From Anaerohalosphaeraceae bacterium (GTDB taxonomy: Bacteria; Planctomycetota; Phycisphaerae; Sedimentisphaerales; Anaerohalosphaeraceae): DNA of 64,000 nt. The position numbers were made by a program, and so were the translations under genes. Under the pieces are notes generated by a model. That model did not search any database. It saw nothing but the letters and a program-made list of their open reading frames with translations, and was not told the origin of the DNA. Positions 34,362 through 43,222 of this stretch are shown piece after piece. Within the stretch, counting starts at the first letter, position 1; every line of letters begins with the position of its first letter. The DNA lies in NCBI GenBank assembly GCA_035378985.1, contig DAOSUR010000013.1, positions 36,557 to 100,556 on the forward strand, in the 5' to 3' direction.

Positions 34362-35621
34362 ATGAAGACGATTATCCGTTTGCTGTGGATTGGCATTCTG
34401 GCTGCCGCTGTCTGTGGAGCGGCTGGAAAGAAGAGCCAACCTTCTGGGGTTTTGAGCGAAGTTCCGGCGGAGGAATTGCAGGACCAGCCTCTGGAACCCT
34501 GGCGGCTCGAACTGCTGGATTTGGCATTTGAAACCGCCACAAAAATACCGGTCAAGCCGCATTTGAAAGACCGAAGCCGCACCCAGGCCATGGTGGCGGA
34601 AACCGCACTGAAATTGAACCAGCCCGGACGGGCCCATCGATATCTGAAAAGAATTGACAACTGGAGGCGGGGGGCCTGTCTGGCGGACTTGGCCGTGTAT
34701 GCAGCCCGCTGCGGGAATGCCTCGCTGGCGGAACGGTATCTTCGCCAGGCCCGGGAAATTGCCGAAAAAGGCCTGCCCAATGCCTCTTCGGAGCCCGTTC
34801 AGGAATGGTGTCAGGACCTGATTCAATCCAAAATCGCTCAGGTGTATGCCCAGCTCGGGCAGCTCGAAACAGCCCTGAAAGCCCAGGAGGGGCTGGAACC
34901 CTCTCAGCGGGGGAAGATGCTGCTCGACGATGCACAGCTGCAGCAGAAGGACCTCTTCGACAAGGAAGTCCAGCGGCTTGAGTTGGAATTGAAACAAAAC
35001 AATGAAGATGTCCGCAACAACGTCCTTTTTTCGTATGCACAAATGTACGACATGGTTTATGACCGCCAAGAGCAGCGGACTGAACTGGAAGAGAAAATCA
35101 GGAACGCCTGGTCGCCGCTGCCTGCCTTTCTGCGGATTCGGCTGCTTACGCAGCTGACGGAGTCCGCCCTGGAGCATAACGATTCCGCCAAAGCCCTCGA
35201 ACTGCTCGAAGAGGCTCGGCAGCTTCTGGAAAAATATCAGTGGCCGGATGAGACGCAGTTTACCCTCGCGGCCCCCCTGGCGGCTCTTCGATACCGGGCC
35301 GGTCAGCGCCAGGAAGCCAAAAATGAGGCCCAGGCGCTTCTAAAAACCTATGAATCCAACAGACAGGCTATCTTCAATATTTATCGAGCGGCCGCTCTGC
35401 GGTCCTTGGCGGAGGCCTATGCAAACATGGACGACAAGGACGCCGCGCTGGCTCTTTACAAGAGAGCGGTTGAAGAAGGGGTCGAAAATCCCAATTCCCG
35501 TCCTCGGGCGGAGGACTTGGCGGCAACCTGCTGTTCGATGGTTCTTTCTGCGGTGGAACCGGATGCAGAATTGCGGGAACGGATTCGTCAGATTCACAAA
35601 GGATTGGGGCAGCCATGGTAA
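34362..35621 (+). CDS. Exported helical-repeat (TPR-like) protein, first gene of the receptor operon
   Basis: 419 residues. Signal peptide 1-21 (IIRLLWIGILAAAVCGAAG). The rest is nearly all alpha-helical with degenerate TPR pairs: PGRAHRYLKRIDNWRRG, CGNASLAERYLRQAREIAEKG, AQLGQLETALKAQEGL, SAKALELLEEARQLLEKY and DKDAALALYKRAVEEG. ATG 34362 follows AAAAGGA; its stop overlaps the receptor start. Probably a periplasmic scaffold working with the receptor or with the TonB complex; no enzyme motif is seen. Confidence 0.8.
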   Translation: MKTIIRLLWIGILAAAVCGAAGKKSQPSGVLSEVPAEELQDQPLEPWRLELLDLAFETATKIPVKPHLKDRSRTQAMVAETALKLNQPGRAHRYLKRIDNWRRGACLADLAVYAARCGNASLAERYLRQAREIAEKGLPNASSEPVQEWCQDLIQSKIAQVYAQLGQLETALKAQEGLEPSQRGKMLLDDAQLQQKDLFDKEVQRLELELKQNNEDVRNNVLFSYAQMYDMVYDRQEQRTELEEKIRNAWSPLPAFLRIRLLTQLTESALEHNDSAKALELLEEARQLLEKYQWPDETQFTLAAPLAALRYRAGQRQEAKNEAQALLKTYESNRQAIFNIYRAAALRSLAEAYANMDDKDAALALYKRAVEEGVENPNSRPRAEDLAATCCSMVLSAVEPDAELRERIRQIHKGLGQPW

Positions 35622-38600
35622 AACAGACGGCGTGCGGGGCTCTGGTCTGGCTGCTGTTGCTGGCTGCAGGACTTCCGGCTCGGGCCGCCGAGGGAATCGG
35701 CAGCATTCGCGGCACGGTCTATGACAGCGATTTCGGGATGCCCCTCGGGGCGGCCTCGGTTGTGATTGCAGAGCTCGACGCTTCTGTCCAGACCAATCAG
35801 GACGGCCAGTTTCTCTTTCCGGAAGTGGCGCCCGGAACTTATACCCTGATTGTTTCCAAATCCGGTTATACCCGTCTGGTTCGCTCCGATGTGCTGGTGC
35901 AGACCGGGCAGATGACGGAACTGAATGTGTCTTTAACCGGCGATTTTACGGATATTGAAGAATTTATTGTGGAAGACCTGCAGATGGGGGCGGGCACGGA
36001 AGCGGCGCTGCTGGACCTGCGGATGGAAAGTCCGGCCCTGATGGATTCCATCAGCGCCGATTTGATGAGCCGGGCCGGCGCCTCTGACGCTGCCAGCGCT
36101 CTGCGGCTGGTGGCCGGAGCCACCGTTCAGGATGGAAAATATGCCGTCATTCGCGGTCTTCCCGACCGATACGTTAATTCCCAGATGAACGGTGTGCGTC
36201 TGCCCACAGCCGATGCCGACAAACGGGCCGTCCAGCTGGACCAGTTTCCCGCTGCCGCCATCGAGAGCATCCAGGTCAGCAAGACCTTCACGCCCGATCA
36301 GCAGGGCGATGCCTCCGGAGGAGCGGTCAATATCATCCTAAAGGGGGTTCCGAACGAACGGACGCTCAAAGCGGATTATACCGCAAGCTGGGATTATCCT
36401 TCTGCAGGGAGCCGCTTTCTCGGGTATCGAGACGGGGGCGTCAACCGATGGGGCAAAGACGAAGGAGAACGGGATATTCAGTATGATCGGCTTGGAATGA
36501 ACTGGACAGGGGCGGTCGGCGTCAGTCCCGCGGATGAACCACGTGATTACAAGTGGTCCTTGTCCGGCGGGGATAAGTTTGATCTGGCCGACGGAACCCG
36601 AATCGGCGGATTCGGCAGCTTCTTCTACGAAAAGGACAGCTCCTATAAGGAGGGACGGGATGATACCTACTGGGTCCGCAGTCCCGGTCAGCCGATGACG
36701 CCGCGTCAGTCGCAAATTGAAGGATGGGATGCCTTTAAAACCTCGCTCTGGGACATTCGGGAAAGCACCCAATCCGTTCAGTGGGGCAGTTTAGGCACCG
36801 CCGGCATCGAGCTGGAAGACCACCAGTTTTCTATTTTGTATCTTTATACGCGCGTAGCCGAGGACACCGCCACGCTGGCGGAAAATACACGGGGCAAGAA
36901 AAGTCTGCATCGATACTGGCCGAACTTTTTCGGGCCTGAATATGACAATTATGACCCGTATGACCCGGACCACCCCGGCAACGCCGAATCGCCGGATGCT
37001 TCTCCGTATCTGCGTTCGGAAACACTCGAATATACCGAACGCACCACCCGCACCCTCCAGTTCAGCGGGCGTCATACGCTGTTTGATTTGGATCTGAGTC
37101 TGGGCCGCTGGCTGCGAACTCTGCCGCCGGAGGTGGACTGGAAAATCGCCTACAGCTCCGCCGGGATGTATCAGCCCGACAAACGGATGTTCGGCACCAA
37201 ATGGTATCCGCTGATTGAGGGCGGCCGGGTGGTTGGACAGCATCAGCCCTTTAAACCATCTGCCAACTTTACGATGGGCTATCTCCAGAGAGTCTGGAAA
37301 GAGATTACCGAGGACAGCGATCAATATCAGATTAATCTGAAACTTCCGTTTGAACAGTGGGGCGGCCAGGAAGGGTATCTGAAATTCGGGTTCTTTGAAG
37401 ACACCATTACTCGACGGTACGATCAGGAATCGTTTGCGAATTTTGCCGACAACCGAATGGGCCCCAAAAAGCCGTGGGAGTTCTATTGGAGCAGTACATT
37501 TCCGACCGAAAATCACCCCATTACGGCCGGTCAGGTTGATGTGGACTATAAAGGTCTGCAAAAAATTTCCGCCTGGTATTATATGATGGATATGCCCCTG
37601 ACCTCCCAGTTTAACCTGATTGGAGGCAGCCGGGTCGAAAAAACCACCCTCGAAATCATCAATGAACCGGAATCTCAGGTTTACTGGTATCCGAAAGGGT
37701 CTTATACCTCGGTAAAACTCAACCCCGGGGATGCGGATGTCTCCACGCAGCAGACGGATGTCCTGCCTTCTATCGGATTTCAGTATCGTCCGTGGGACCC
37801 GATTACGCTTCGCGGCTCGTACAGCGAAACCATTGCCCGCCAGACCCTGAAGGAATTGACCCCGATTATGCAGAGCGAGTACCTGGGCGGCGATGTCTTT
37901 ATCGGGAATCCGGACCTGCAGACCAGCTCTCTGAAAAATTACGACCTGCGGCTGGATTACACCCCGTATGCGGGCAGTCTCGTTTCGCTCTCCTGGTTTC
38001 ATAAAAAGGTCAAGGATCCCATCGAGTATGTCCAGCGGGTTACGGCCTCGTTCGATTACACGACCGCCGTCAATTATCCGGAAGGCCAAATGAGCGGCTA
38101 TGAATTGGAACTCCGTCAGGACCTGGCCCGTTTTTGGGAAAGTATGAACGGCCTTTCCGTCGGGGGCAACGCCACGCTGATCAATTCCGAGGTGACACTT
38201 CCGCCTGATGAGGCCGCGCGGTTCAATCATCCCAATGTTCGTGCGCCGATGACCAAGCGGGATATGACCAATGCCCCGGCCTATCTTTACAATATCTATC
38301 TGACTTATGATGTACCCGAAGTCAAAACGCAGCTGGCCCTGTTTTATACGGTGCGCGGCGATACCCTCGTGGCCGGTGCCAGTCCGGGTGCCGGTCAGAC
38401 CCGCGTGCTGATTCCCAGTCTCTATGAAACCGAGTACGGCACGCTCAATTTCAGTCTGACCCAGCCCCTCGGGTCCATCTGGAAACTGAAGTTTCAGGCC
38501 AAGAACCTGCTCGACCCGGAAATCAAAACGGTGTACCGCTCCAAATATATCGGAGACGATGTAACCAAGAGCTCATATCGGAAGGGAATGGAGTTTTCCA

Positions 38601-38623
38601 TTAGTCTGAGCGCTTCTTTTTAG
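35615..38623 (+). CDS. TonB-dependent outer-membrane receptor with N-terminal carboxypeptidase-regulatory-like domain
   Basis: 1002 residues, normal for Oar/SusC-like receptors. Signal peptide 1-25 (VWLLLLAAGLPARAA). Residues about 28-110: beta-sandwich (IRGTVYDSDFGMPLGAASVV, GTYTLIVSKSGY). DIEEFIVEDLQM at about 113-124 is a TonB-box candidate. Plug at about 140-240 (RAGASDAASALRLVAGATVQ, VIRGLPDRYVNSQMNGVRLP, GDASGGAVNIILKGVPNE), then a 22-strand-type barrel ending in YRKGMEFSISLSASF with the terminal aromatic. Ligand unknown: no linked siderophore, vitamin or SusD gene. It overlaps the TPR-like gene by seven bases. Confidence 0.93.
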   Translation: MVKQTACGALVWLLLLAAGLPARAAEGIGSIRGTVYDSDFGMPLGAASVVIAELDASVQTNQDGQFLFPEVAPGTYTLIVSKSGYTRLVRSDVLVQTGQMTELNVSLTGDFTDIEEFIVEDLQMGAGTEAALLDLRMESPALMDSISADLMSRAGASDAASALRLVAGATVQDGKYAVIRGLPDRYVNSQMNGVRLPTADADKRAVQLDQFPAAAIESIQVSKTFTPDQQGDASGGAVNIILKGVPNERTLKADYTASWDYPSAGSRFLGYRDGGVNRWGKDEGERDIQYDRLGMNWTGAVGVSPADEPRDYKWSLSGGDKFDLADGTRIGGFGSFFYEKDSSYKEGRDDTYWVRSPGQPMTPRQSQIEGWDAFKTSLWDIRESTQSVQWGSLGTAGIELEDHQFSILYLYTRVAEDTATLAENTRGKKSLHRYWPNFFGPEYDNYDPYDPDHPGNAESPDASPYLRSETLEYTERTTRTLQFSGRHTLFDLDLSLGRWLRTLPPEVDWKIAYSSAGMYQPDKRMFGTKWYPLIEGGRVVGQHQPFKPSANFTMGYLQRVWKEITEDSDQYQINLKLPFEQWGGQEGYLKFGFFEDTITRRYDQESFANFADNRMGPKKPWEFYWSSTFPTENHPITAGQVDVDYKGLQKISAWYYMMDMPLTSQFNLIGGSRVEKTTLEIINEPESQVYWYPKGSYTSVKLNPGDADVSTQQTDVLPSIGFQYRPWDPITLRGSYSETIARQTLKELTPIMQSEYLGGDVFIGNPDLQTSSLKNYDLRLDYTPYAGSLVSLSWFHKKVKDPIEYVQRVTASFDYTTAVNYPEGQMSGYELELRQDLARFWESMNGLSVGGNATLINSEVTLPPDEAARFNHPNVRAPMTKRDMTNAPAYLYNIYLTYDVPEVKTQLALFYTVRGDTLVAGASPGAGQTRVLIPSLYETEYGTLNFSLTQPLGSIWKLKFQAKNLLDPEIKTVYRSKYIGDDVTKSSYRKGMEFSISLSASF

Positions 38624-38754
38624 GACGCAGCAGAGCCGCAAACTTACCGGAAGCAAACAGGATTTTAATAAATCCCTAACAGGTTAAGGGTAGAGTCCTC
38701 TTGTTCCGGGAGAGAAAAAGAAACCGAAAAACGATTCAGGAAGGATGTTCGTAA

Positions 38755-39585
38755 ATGAACAGAAGTCTTTCAAAAAAAGCGGGTTGCGGAAGAAGGCACC
38801 CGGCGTTTCCCTCGTCCGGTATCCGTCAATGGCTGCTCGGACTGGCTGCCGTCGGCCTTTTTATCTCCGCGGCCCGTGGCTCGGAGACCGCTGAGACGCT
38901 CGAAACCATCCGCACTGCTACAGAAAAATGGGTGGAAACCCAGCGGATTCTGTCGAAAGAGAAGCGGGATTTTGCCTTGGCCAAGGAGCTCCTGGCCGAA
39001 CGGATTGCCCTGCTGGAGCGGGAGATAGAAACGGTTGAAAATAAAATCCGTGAAGCGGATGCCAGCATTGCCGAAGCCGACCGCAAACGCGATGAAATGC
39101 TCGAGGAAAAAGAGCGGCTGCTGGATGCCACCTCTGTGCTGAAAAAACTCGTCAGCCGGATGGAAGAGCGGGTTTGCGCGTTGCTGGAACGTCTGCCCGA
39201 ACCGCTTCGTCAGCATGTCAAGCCCCTCAGTCAGCGAATCACCGGAAAATCGGATTCGTCCCGACAGTTCCTGTCCGAGCGGTTCCAGAATGTGGTGGGC
39301 ATTCTGAATGAAGTGGACAAGTTTCACAAGGAAATTACGACCGTCAGCGAAATTCGCACGCTCCCGGACGGCACTTCTCAGGAGGTTGCCGCTGTCTATG
39401 TCGGCATCAGCTGCGGGTATTTCAGCAATCCGGCCCAGACCGCAGGCGGTTTCGGATTCCCGGATGAGAACCAGTGGAACTGGGCTGTGAAACCGGAGAT
39501 TGCCGGCTCTGTCAGCGATTTGATCGCTATATTGAAAAACGAGAAAACCGCTTCTTACGTTCTTCTGCCCTTAACCATTCAGTAA
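38755..39585 (+). CDS. DUF3450-like exported coiled-coil protein
   Basis: 276 residues. Residues 20-42 look like a signal peptide (WLLGLAAVGLFISAARG). Residues about 45-135 form a long coiled coil rich in Glu/Lys/Ala/Leu heptads (LAERIALLEREIETVENKI, ADRKRDEMLEEKERLLD). The second half, with LPEPLRQHVKPLSQRI and RFQNVVGILNEVDKFHKEIT, follows the DUF3450 pattern, a family regularly found just before exbB in TonB2-type clusters. ATG 38755 follows AGGATG. Likely a periplasmic regulator of the channel complex; mechanism unknown. Confidence 0.85.
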   Translation: MNRSLSKKAGCGRRHPAFPSSGIRQWLLGLAAVGLFISAARGSETAETLETIRTATEKWVETQRILSKEKRDFALAKELLAERIALLEREIETVENKIREADASIAEADRKRDEMLEEKERLLDATSVLKKLVSRMEERVCALLERLPEPLRQHVKPLSQRITGKSDSSRQFLSERFQNVVGILNEVDKFHKEITTVSEIRTLPDGTSQEVAAVYVGISCGYFSNPAQTAGGFGFPDENQWNWAVKPEIAGSVSDLIAILKNEKTASYVLLPLTIQ

Positions 39586-39598
39586 ATAAGGAAACAGC

Positions 39599-41449
39599 AT
39601 GATACGGTCTTTTCGAACAACCATTCTGCATAGAACTCTGGCCGCCATTCTCCTTGCGTTGGGTCTTGTTTCCGTCGGATACGGTCAGAGCCAGACGGCG
39701 GATGTGGATGCCTCCGTTCAGAAGATTCAGCAGAAACTGGATGACAGTCTGGCTGAACTGGCTGCCTTCCGGCAGCAGATGGCCGAGGAGCTGCTGCCTC
39801 TGAACCGGCGAATCAATGAACTGGAAAACCGGCTGCTCGAAGTCCGCCGGCAGTACCAGCAGACCTCCCGGCTGCTCGACGGGCGCACGCTGGACCTGAG
39901 CACCCTCCGCAATGAAATCAAGGCCCGTCAGGAGGAGGCGTCTTACCTGTCCGGCCTGCTGGGAGAATACATTCGCAATTTTGAATCCCGTCTTCATATT
40001 GCCGAACTTCAGCGGTATCGGGCGGTGCTCGAGGAGGCCAAGCTGGCGGCGGAAAACCGAACCCTCAGTCCGATGGAAGTCTATGAGGCGCAGGGCCGTC
40101 TGCTCCTGACGGCTCTCGACCGTCTGGAAGAAGCCCTCGGCGGGGCCCGTTTTGAAGGAGCCGCCGTAGATTCCACCGGTCTGGTGCAGAAAGGGACATT
40201 TGTTCTGCTGGGGCCGATTGCCCTGTTCCGTTCTCAGGACGGGCAGGTCGTAGGCACTGTTGAACAGCAGCTCGGTTCTCTCGAACCGACTGTTCTGCCG
40301 TTTGAAAATCCGCAGATTGCCCAGACCGCCGCCGAACTGATTGAAACATCTCAGGGGCTGTTTCCCCTGGATCCGACCCTCGGCAATGCCCGGAAAATCG
40401 AGCAGACTCGCGAAACCCTTCTGGAGCATATTCAGAAGGGCGGCCCGGTGATGATTCCGATTTTCGCCCTGGCAGGCGCTGCGTTTCTGGTGGCTCTGTT
40501 TAAGTGGTTCAGCATGCTCTGGATTCGAATGCCTTCCGCCAAAAAAATCAGCGCCTTTCTCAAGGCGGTTGCAAAAATGGATTCTGCCGAAGCGAAGGAA
40601 AAAGCCCGCGTTATCCGGGGTCCGATTGGGCAGATGCTTCGCGTCGGCGCAGAGCACATGAACGAGCCGCGGGAGCTCGTCGAGGAAATTTTGTATGAGA
40701 AAATCCTGGCGGTTCGTCTGAAACTGGAACGATTCCTTCCCTTCATTGCCGTCAGCGCCGCCTGTGCACCGCTGCTGGGGCTTCTCGGAACGGTGACCGG
40801 CATCATCAACACCTTCAAACTGATTACCGTGTTCGGCTCCGGAGACGTCAAAACCCTCTCCGGCGGCATTTCCGAAGCCCTGATTACCACTGAATTCGGT
40901 CTGATTGTGGCGATACCTTCGCTGCTGATTCATGCCTTCCTTTCCCGCAAATCCAAAGGGATTCTCAACCAGATGGAAAAGACGGCTTTTGCATTCCTCA
41001 ACGAGCTGGCCAAAGCCGCCGCTCATGCCCCGTCGGTATCATCTGCTCCGGCCGCTGCCGAATCGGCCCGGAAAAAGACTGGATTGGAACCTTCTTTGCA
41101 AATTCCGCCGTTTGTCCAGGCGGAGCCTGAGACCAAAATTGCTGACATTCTCGTGCAGATTCTGGCCCTCGAAAACGGGGATTCTCTGGAGCGGATCTTT
41201 GTCGTGGACAAGGCGGGCAAATACCTGGGCTCCGTGCGGGTTCAGGAGCTGCTGGCTCGGCCTGTCAATACGCCTGTAGAGCATCTGCTTGACCGCAAGG
41301 AATCTTTTATTCGAATTGATGCGCATCCCCGACAAGTCCAGAAGGCCTTCGAGCAGTACAAAGACACGCATCTGCCGATTTTGGATCATCAGGACCGTTT
41401 GGTCGGCCAGATGAGCCGGAACGCATTGAGTCGTCAGGAGATCCAGTGA
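39599..41449 (+). CDS. Large MotA/TolQ/ExbB-family protein (TtpC-like) with C-terminal CBS-like pair
   Basis: 616 residues. Signal peptide at about 1-28; a periplasmic coiled coil at about 35-160 resembling DUF3450/TtpC; transmembrane segments near 280-305, 383-408 and 422-448 with the ExbB signatures PLLGLLGTVTGIINTF and GGISEALITTEFGLIVAIPS; then, beyond the normal end, residues about 505-616 read as two CBS-like repeats (RIFVVDKAGKYLGSVRVQELL and THLPILDHQDRLVGQMSRNAL). Role: accessory proton-channel subunit of a TonB2-type system. The CBS-like cytoplasmic tail, which might sense nucleotides, is not usual for ExbB. Start ATG 39599. Confidence 0.88.
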   Translation: MIRSFRTTILHRTLAAILLALGLVSVGYGQSQTADVDASVQKIQQKLDDSLAELAAFRQQMAEELLPLNRRINELENRLLEVRRQYQQTSRLLDGRTLDLSTLRNEIKARQEEASYLSGLLGEYIRNFESRLHIAELQRYRAVLEEAKLAAENRTLSPMEVYEAQGRLLLTALDRLEEALGGARFEGAAVDSTGLVQKGTFVLLGPIALFRSQDGQVVGTVEQQLGSLEPTVLPFENPQIAQTAAELIETSQGLFPLDPTLGNARKIEQTRETLLEHIQKGGPVMIPIFALAGAAFLVALFKWFSMLWIRMPSAKKISAFLKAVAKMDSAEAKEKARVIRGPIGQMLRVGAEHMNEPRELVEEILYEKILAVRLKLERFLPFIAVSAACAPLLGLLGTVTGIINTFKLITVFGSGDVKTLSGGISEALITTEFGLIVAIPSLLIHAFLSRKSKGILNQMEKTAFAFLNELAKAAAHAPSVSSAPAAAESARKKTGLEPSLQIPPFVQAEPETKIADILVQILALENGDSLERIFVVDKAGKYLGSVRVQELLARPVNTPVEHLLDRKESFIRIDAHPRQVQKAFEQYKDTHLPILDHQDRLVGQMSRNALSRQEIQ

Positions 41450-42123
41450 GCAAGCTGAATCTTCCCATTCAGTTTTCCGAGATATTTGGGCTTCTGCCTG
41501 AACCGGTGCAGAGGTTTCTGGGGGAGGCCTGGAGCATCTGGCTGTCCGGCGGGTGGGCAATGACGGCCATCGCCGCCGTGGGCATTGTGATGTTCGGGCT
41601 GGGGGTTCATCTGCGGCTCCGGTTTGCGGAAAAAGGATTTACCCGAATCCGCGAAAAAACCTGGCGCCAGTGGCTCGAACAGCCGAATCTTCGCCGAGGA
41701 ACCGTTGGGCAAATTCTGAATGAGGTTAGCGGTTTTTCCACACTGAAAGACTGTGTGCTGTTCTTTGAAGAACTCAAAACCGCCGAGCTGGGGCCGTTTG
41801 AAAGAGACCTGCGGATGATGAAGATCTGCGTCGGATTAGCCCCCCTGCTCGGTCTGCTGGGAACCGTCACCGGCATGCTGGCTACGTTTTCGGCACTGGC
41901 GACCGGCAGCGGCGGAGAAAAAACCATGGCCATGGTTGCCGGCGGCATTTCCGAAGCCCTGATCACGACGGAAACCGGCCTGATTATTGCTTTGCCGGGT
42001 CTGTTTTTTCACTATCAGCTGGTTCGAAAACAGAACCGATACAAGGCCTTTCTGGCTCATTTGGAAACCGTCTGCACCCAGCATCTTTATAAACAAATCC
42101 TCCGGTCAAAGGGAGACAACTGA
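41446..42123 (+). CDS. exbB: ExbB-like proton-channel subunit
   Basis: 225 residues, GTG start overlapping the previous stop. Three transmembrane segments: about 30-52 (WAMTAIAAVGIVMFGLGVHL), 125-150 (APLLGLLGTVTGMLATFSAL) and 165-188 (GGISEALITTETGLIIALPG). This is the compact ExbB that forms the pentamer around ExbD and carries protons to energise TonB. The N-terminus is short, unlike the upstream 616-residue paralogue, matching the two-ExbB layout of TonB2/TtpC clusters. Confidence 0.93.
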   Translation: MSKLNLPIQFSEIFGLLPEPVQRFLGEAWSIWLSGGWAMTAIAAVGIVMFGLGVHLRLRFAEKGFTRIREKTWRQWLEQPNLRRGTVGQILNEVSGFSTLKDCVLFFEELKTAELGPFERDLRMMKICVGLAPLLGLLGTVTGMLATFSALATGSGGEKTMAMVAGGISEALITTETGLIIALPGLFFHYQLVRKQNRYKAFLAHLETVCTQHLYKQILRSKGDN

Positions 42124-42536
42124 TGGGACGTTTTCGTTCAATTGCATCCGATGACAATCAGGATGTCGGGATTGATATTTCCCCGCTGATGGACTGCGTG
42201 TTTATTCTGCTGATTTTCTTCATTGTGACGACGACGTTTGTGGAGGAGACTGGAATCGAGGTGGACAAGCCGCAGGCGGCCTCCTCTGTGCGTCTGGAGA
42301 AAAACAGCATCCTGATAGCCCTGACCGACAAGGGACAGGTGGTGTACGGGGGACGTGAGATCGGCTTTAGCGGCATCCAGCCCCTCGTGAAGCAGATGCT
42401 GCAGAAAGAGCAGGTGCCCGTCATTATTCAGGCCGATCAGGGGGCTCCCTCCGGTCAGCTGGTTCGGGTCATCGATGAGGCCAAACTGGCCGGGGCGGTC
42501 AAAGTGAGCGTAGCGTCTCGGCAAGGCAGCCCGTAG
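42123..42536 (+). CDS. exbD: ExbD-like biopolymer transport protein
   Basis: 137 residues. A short cytoplasmic N-terminus, then one transmembrane segment (ISPLMDCVFILLIFFIVTTTF); Asp24 in SPLMDC is the conserved proton-path residue. The periplasmic domain has the usual ITDKGQVVYGGREI and PVIIQADQGAPSGQLVRVID strands. The ATG shares one base with the exbB stop. Forms the energising complex with ExbB and TonB. Confidence 0.95.
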   Translation: MGRFRSIASDDNQDVGIDISPLMDCVFILLIFFIVTTTFVEETGIEVDKPQAASSVRLEKNSILIALTDKGQVVYGGREIGFSGIQPLVKQMLQKEQVPVIIQADQGAPSGQLVRVIDEAKLAGAVKVSVASRQGSP

Positions 42537-42541
42537 GACAG

Positions 42542-43138
42542 GTGGATAAGCGGCGTATGCGTGCACTGGTTCGCTGGTTCTGGAGACTGTTTCATCGTCT
42601 GGCGGTTCTGCTGGGCGGCATCGGGATGACCCTTCTGTTTTTCCTGATTTTGCCGCTGATGCAGACGCTGGCCAAGCCGCCCGCAGCGGACTTGATTCTG
42701 CGCTCTGTCGACACCGCCAGGCTGGATGCGCCTCCTCCGCCGCCGGAGGAAAAACCGCCGCAGGAGCCGGAGCCCGAAGACAAACCGCCGGAGCTGACCG
42801 AAGAGGCGCCGCCGCTGACGCTCGAACAGCTGACGCTGGCGCTGAATCCGACGCTCAGCGGGAGCTGGATGGAGGGAGATTTTGCTGTCTCCCTGCAGAA
42901 TGTTGCGACGGAAACCAAAAACGCGGAGGCCCTTTTTTCCATAGCGGACCTCGACCAGAAGCCGCGTGTGATTTATCAGCCCAGCCCGCTGATGACCAAG
43001 GAGCTCCGGAAGAAAACGCCCGGAACGGTGTATATTATTTTTGTCGTCGATGAACAGGGACGGGTCGAAAATCCGACCGTGCAGTCCAGCACCGACCCGA
43101 TTTTCGAAAAGCCGGCCCTGAATGCCGTCAAACAGTAG
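42542..43138 (+). CDS. tonB: TonB energy transducer, interrupted by an in-frame amber codon in the C-terminal domain
   Basis: 198 residues up to TAG 43136-43138. GTG 42542 is taken as start (AGGA at 42535-42538); ATG 42557 is possible. Transmembrane anchor at about 18-42 (LAVLLGGIGMTLLFFLILPLM), Pro/Glu-rich periplasmic linker at about 60-95 (PPPPPEEKPPQEPEPEDKPP), and a C-terminal domain from about 140 (VYIIFVVDEQGRVENPTVQ). The frame stops at ALNAVKQ, where TonB proteins continue with W-x-F/Y-x-P-G-x-x-N-G. The next 25 codons supply exactly that ending (see 43136-43216), so this is either a nonsense mutation (TGG to TAG), a sequencing error or readthrough. As written, the product lacks the last beta-strand that contacts receptors. 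Confidence 0.88.
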   Translation: MDKRRMRALVRWFWRLFHRLAVLLGGIGMTLLFFLILPLMQTLAKPPAADLILRSVDTARLDAPPPPPEEKPPQEPEPEDKPPELTEEAPPLTLEQLTLALNPTLSGSWMEGDFAVSLQNVATETKNAEALFSIADLDQKPRVIYQPSPLMTKELRKKTPGTVYIIFVVDEQGRVENPTVQSSTDPIFEKPALNAVKQ

Positions 43139-43216
43139 AAATTTGAACCCGGCCGGCGAAACGGTCAGCCGGTTAAGTTTCGTATGCGGGTACCGATTAC
43201 GTTTCCGAAAGGATAA
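43136..43216 (+). other. In-frame remainder of tonB behind the amber codon
   Basis: After TAG the same frame reads KFEPGRRNGQPVKF then RMRVPITFPKG and ends at TAA 43214-43216. This is the canonical last strand pair of TonB, giving 224 residues if TAG is decoded. No frameshift is needed, and the tail shows no decay. Confidence 0.9.
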
Positions 43217-43222
43217 AAAGAC

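Noticed and set aside
42541..43216. Reassigned TAG codon for the whole genome
   Set aside because: Only one in-frame TAG within a conserved gene is seen and the neighbouring genes need no recoding, so a local event is more likely.
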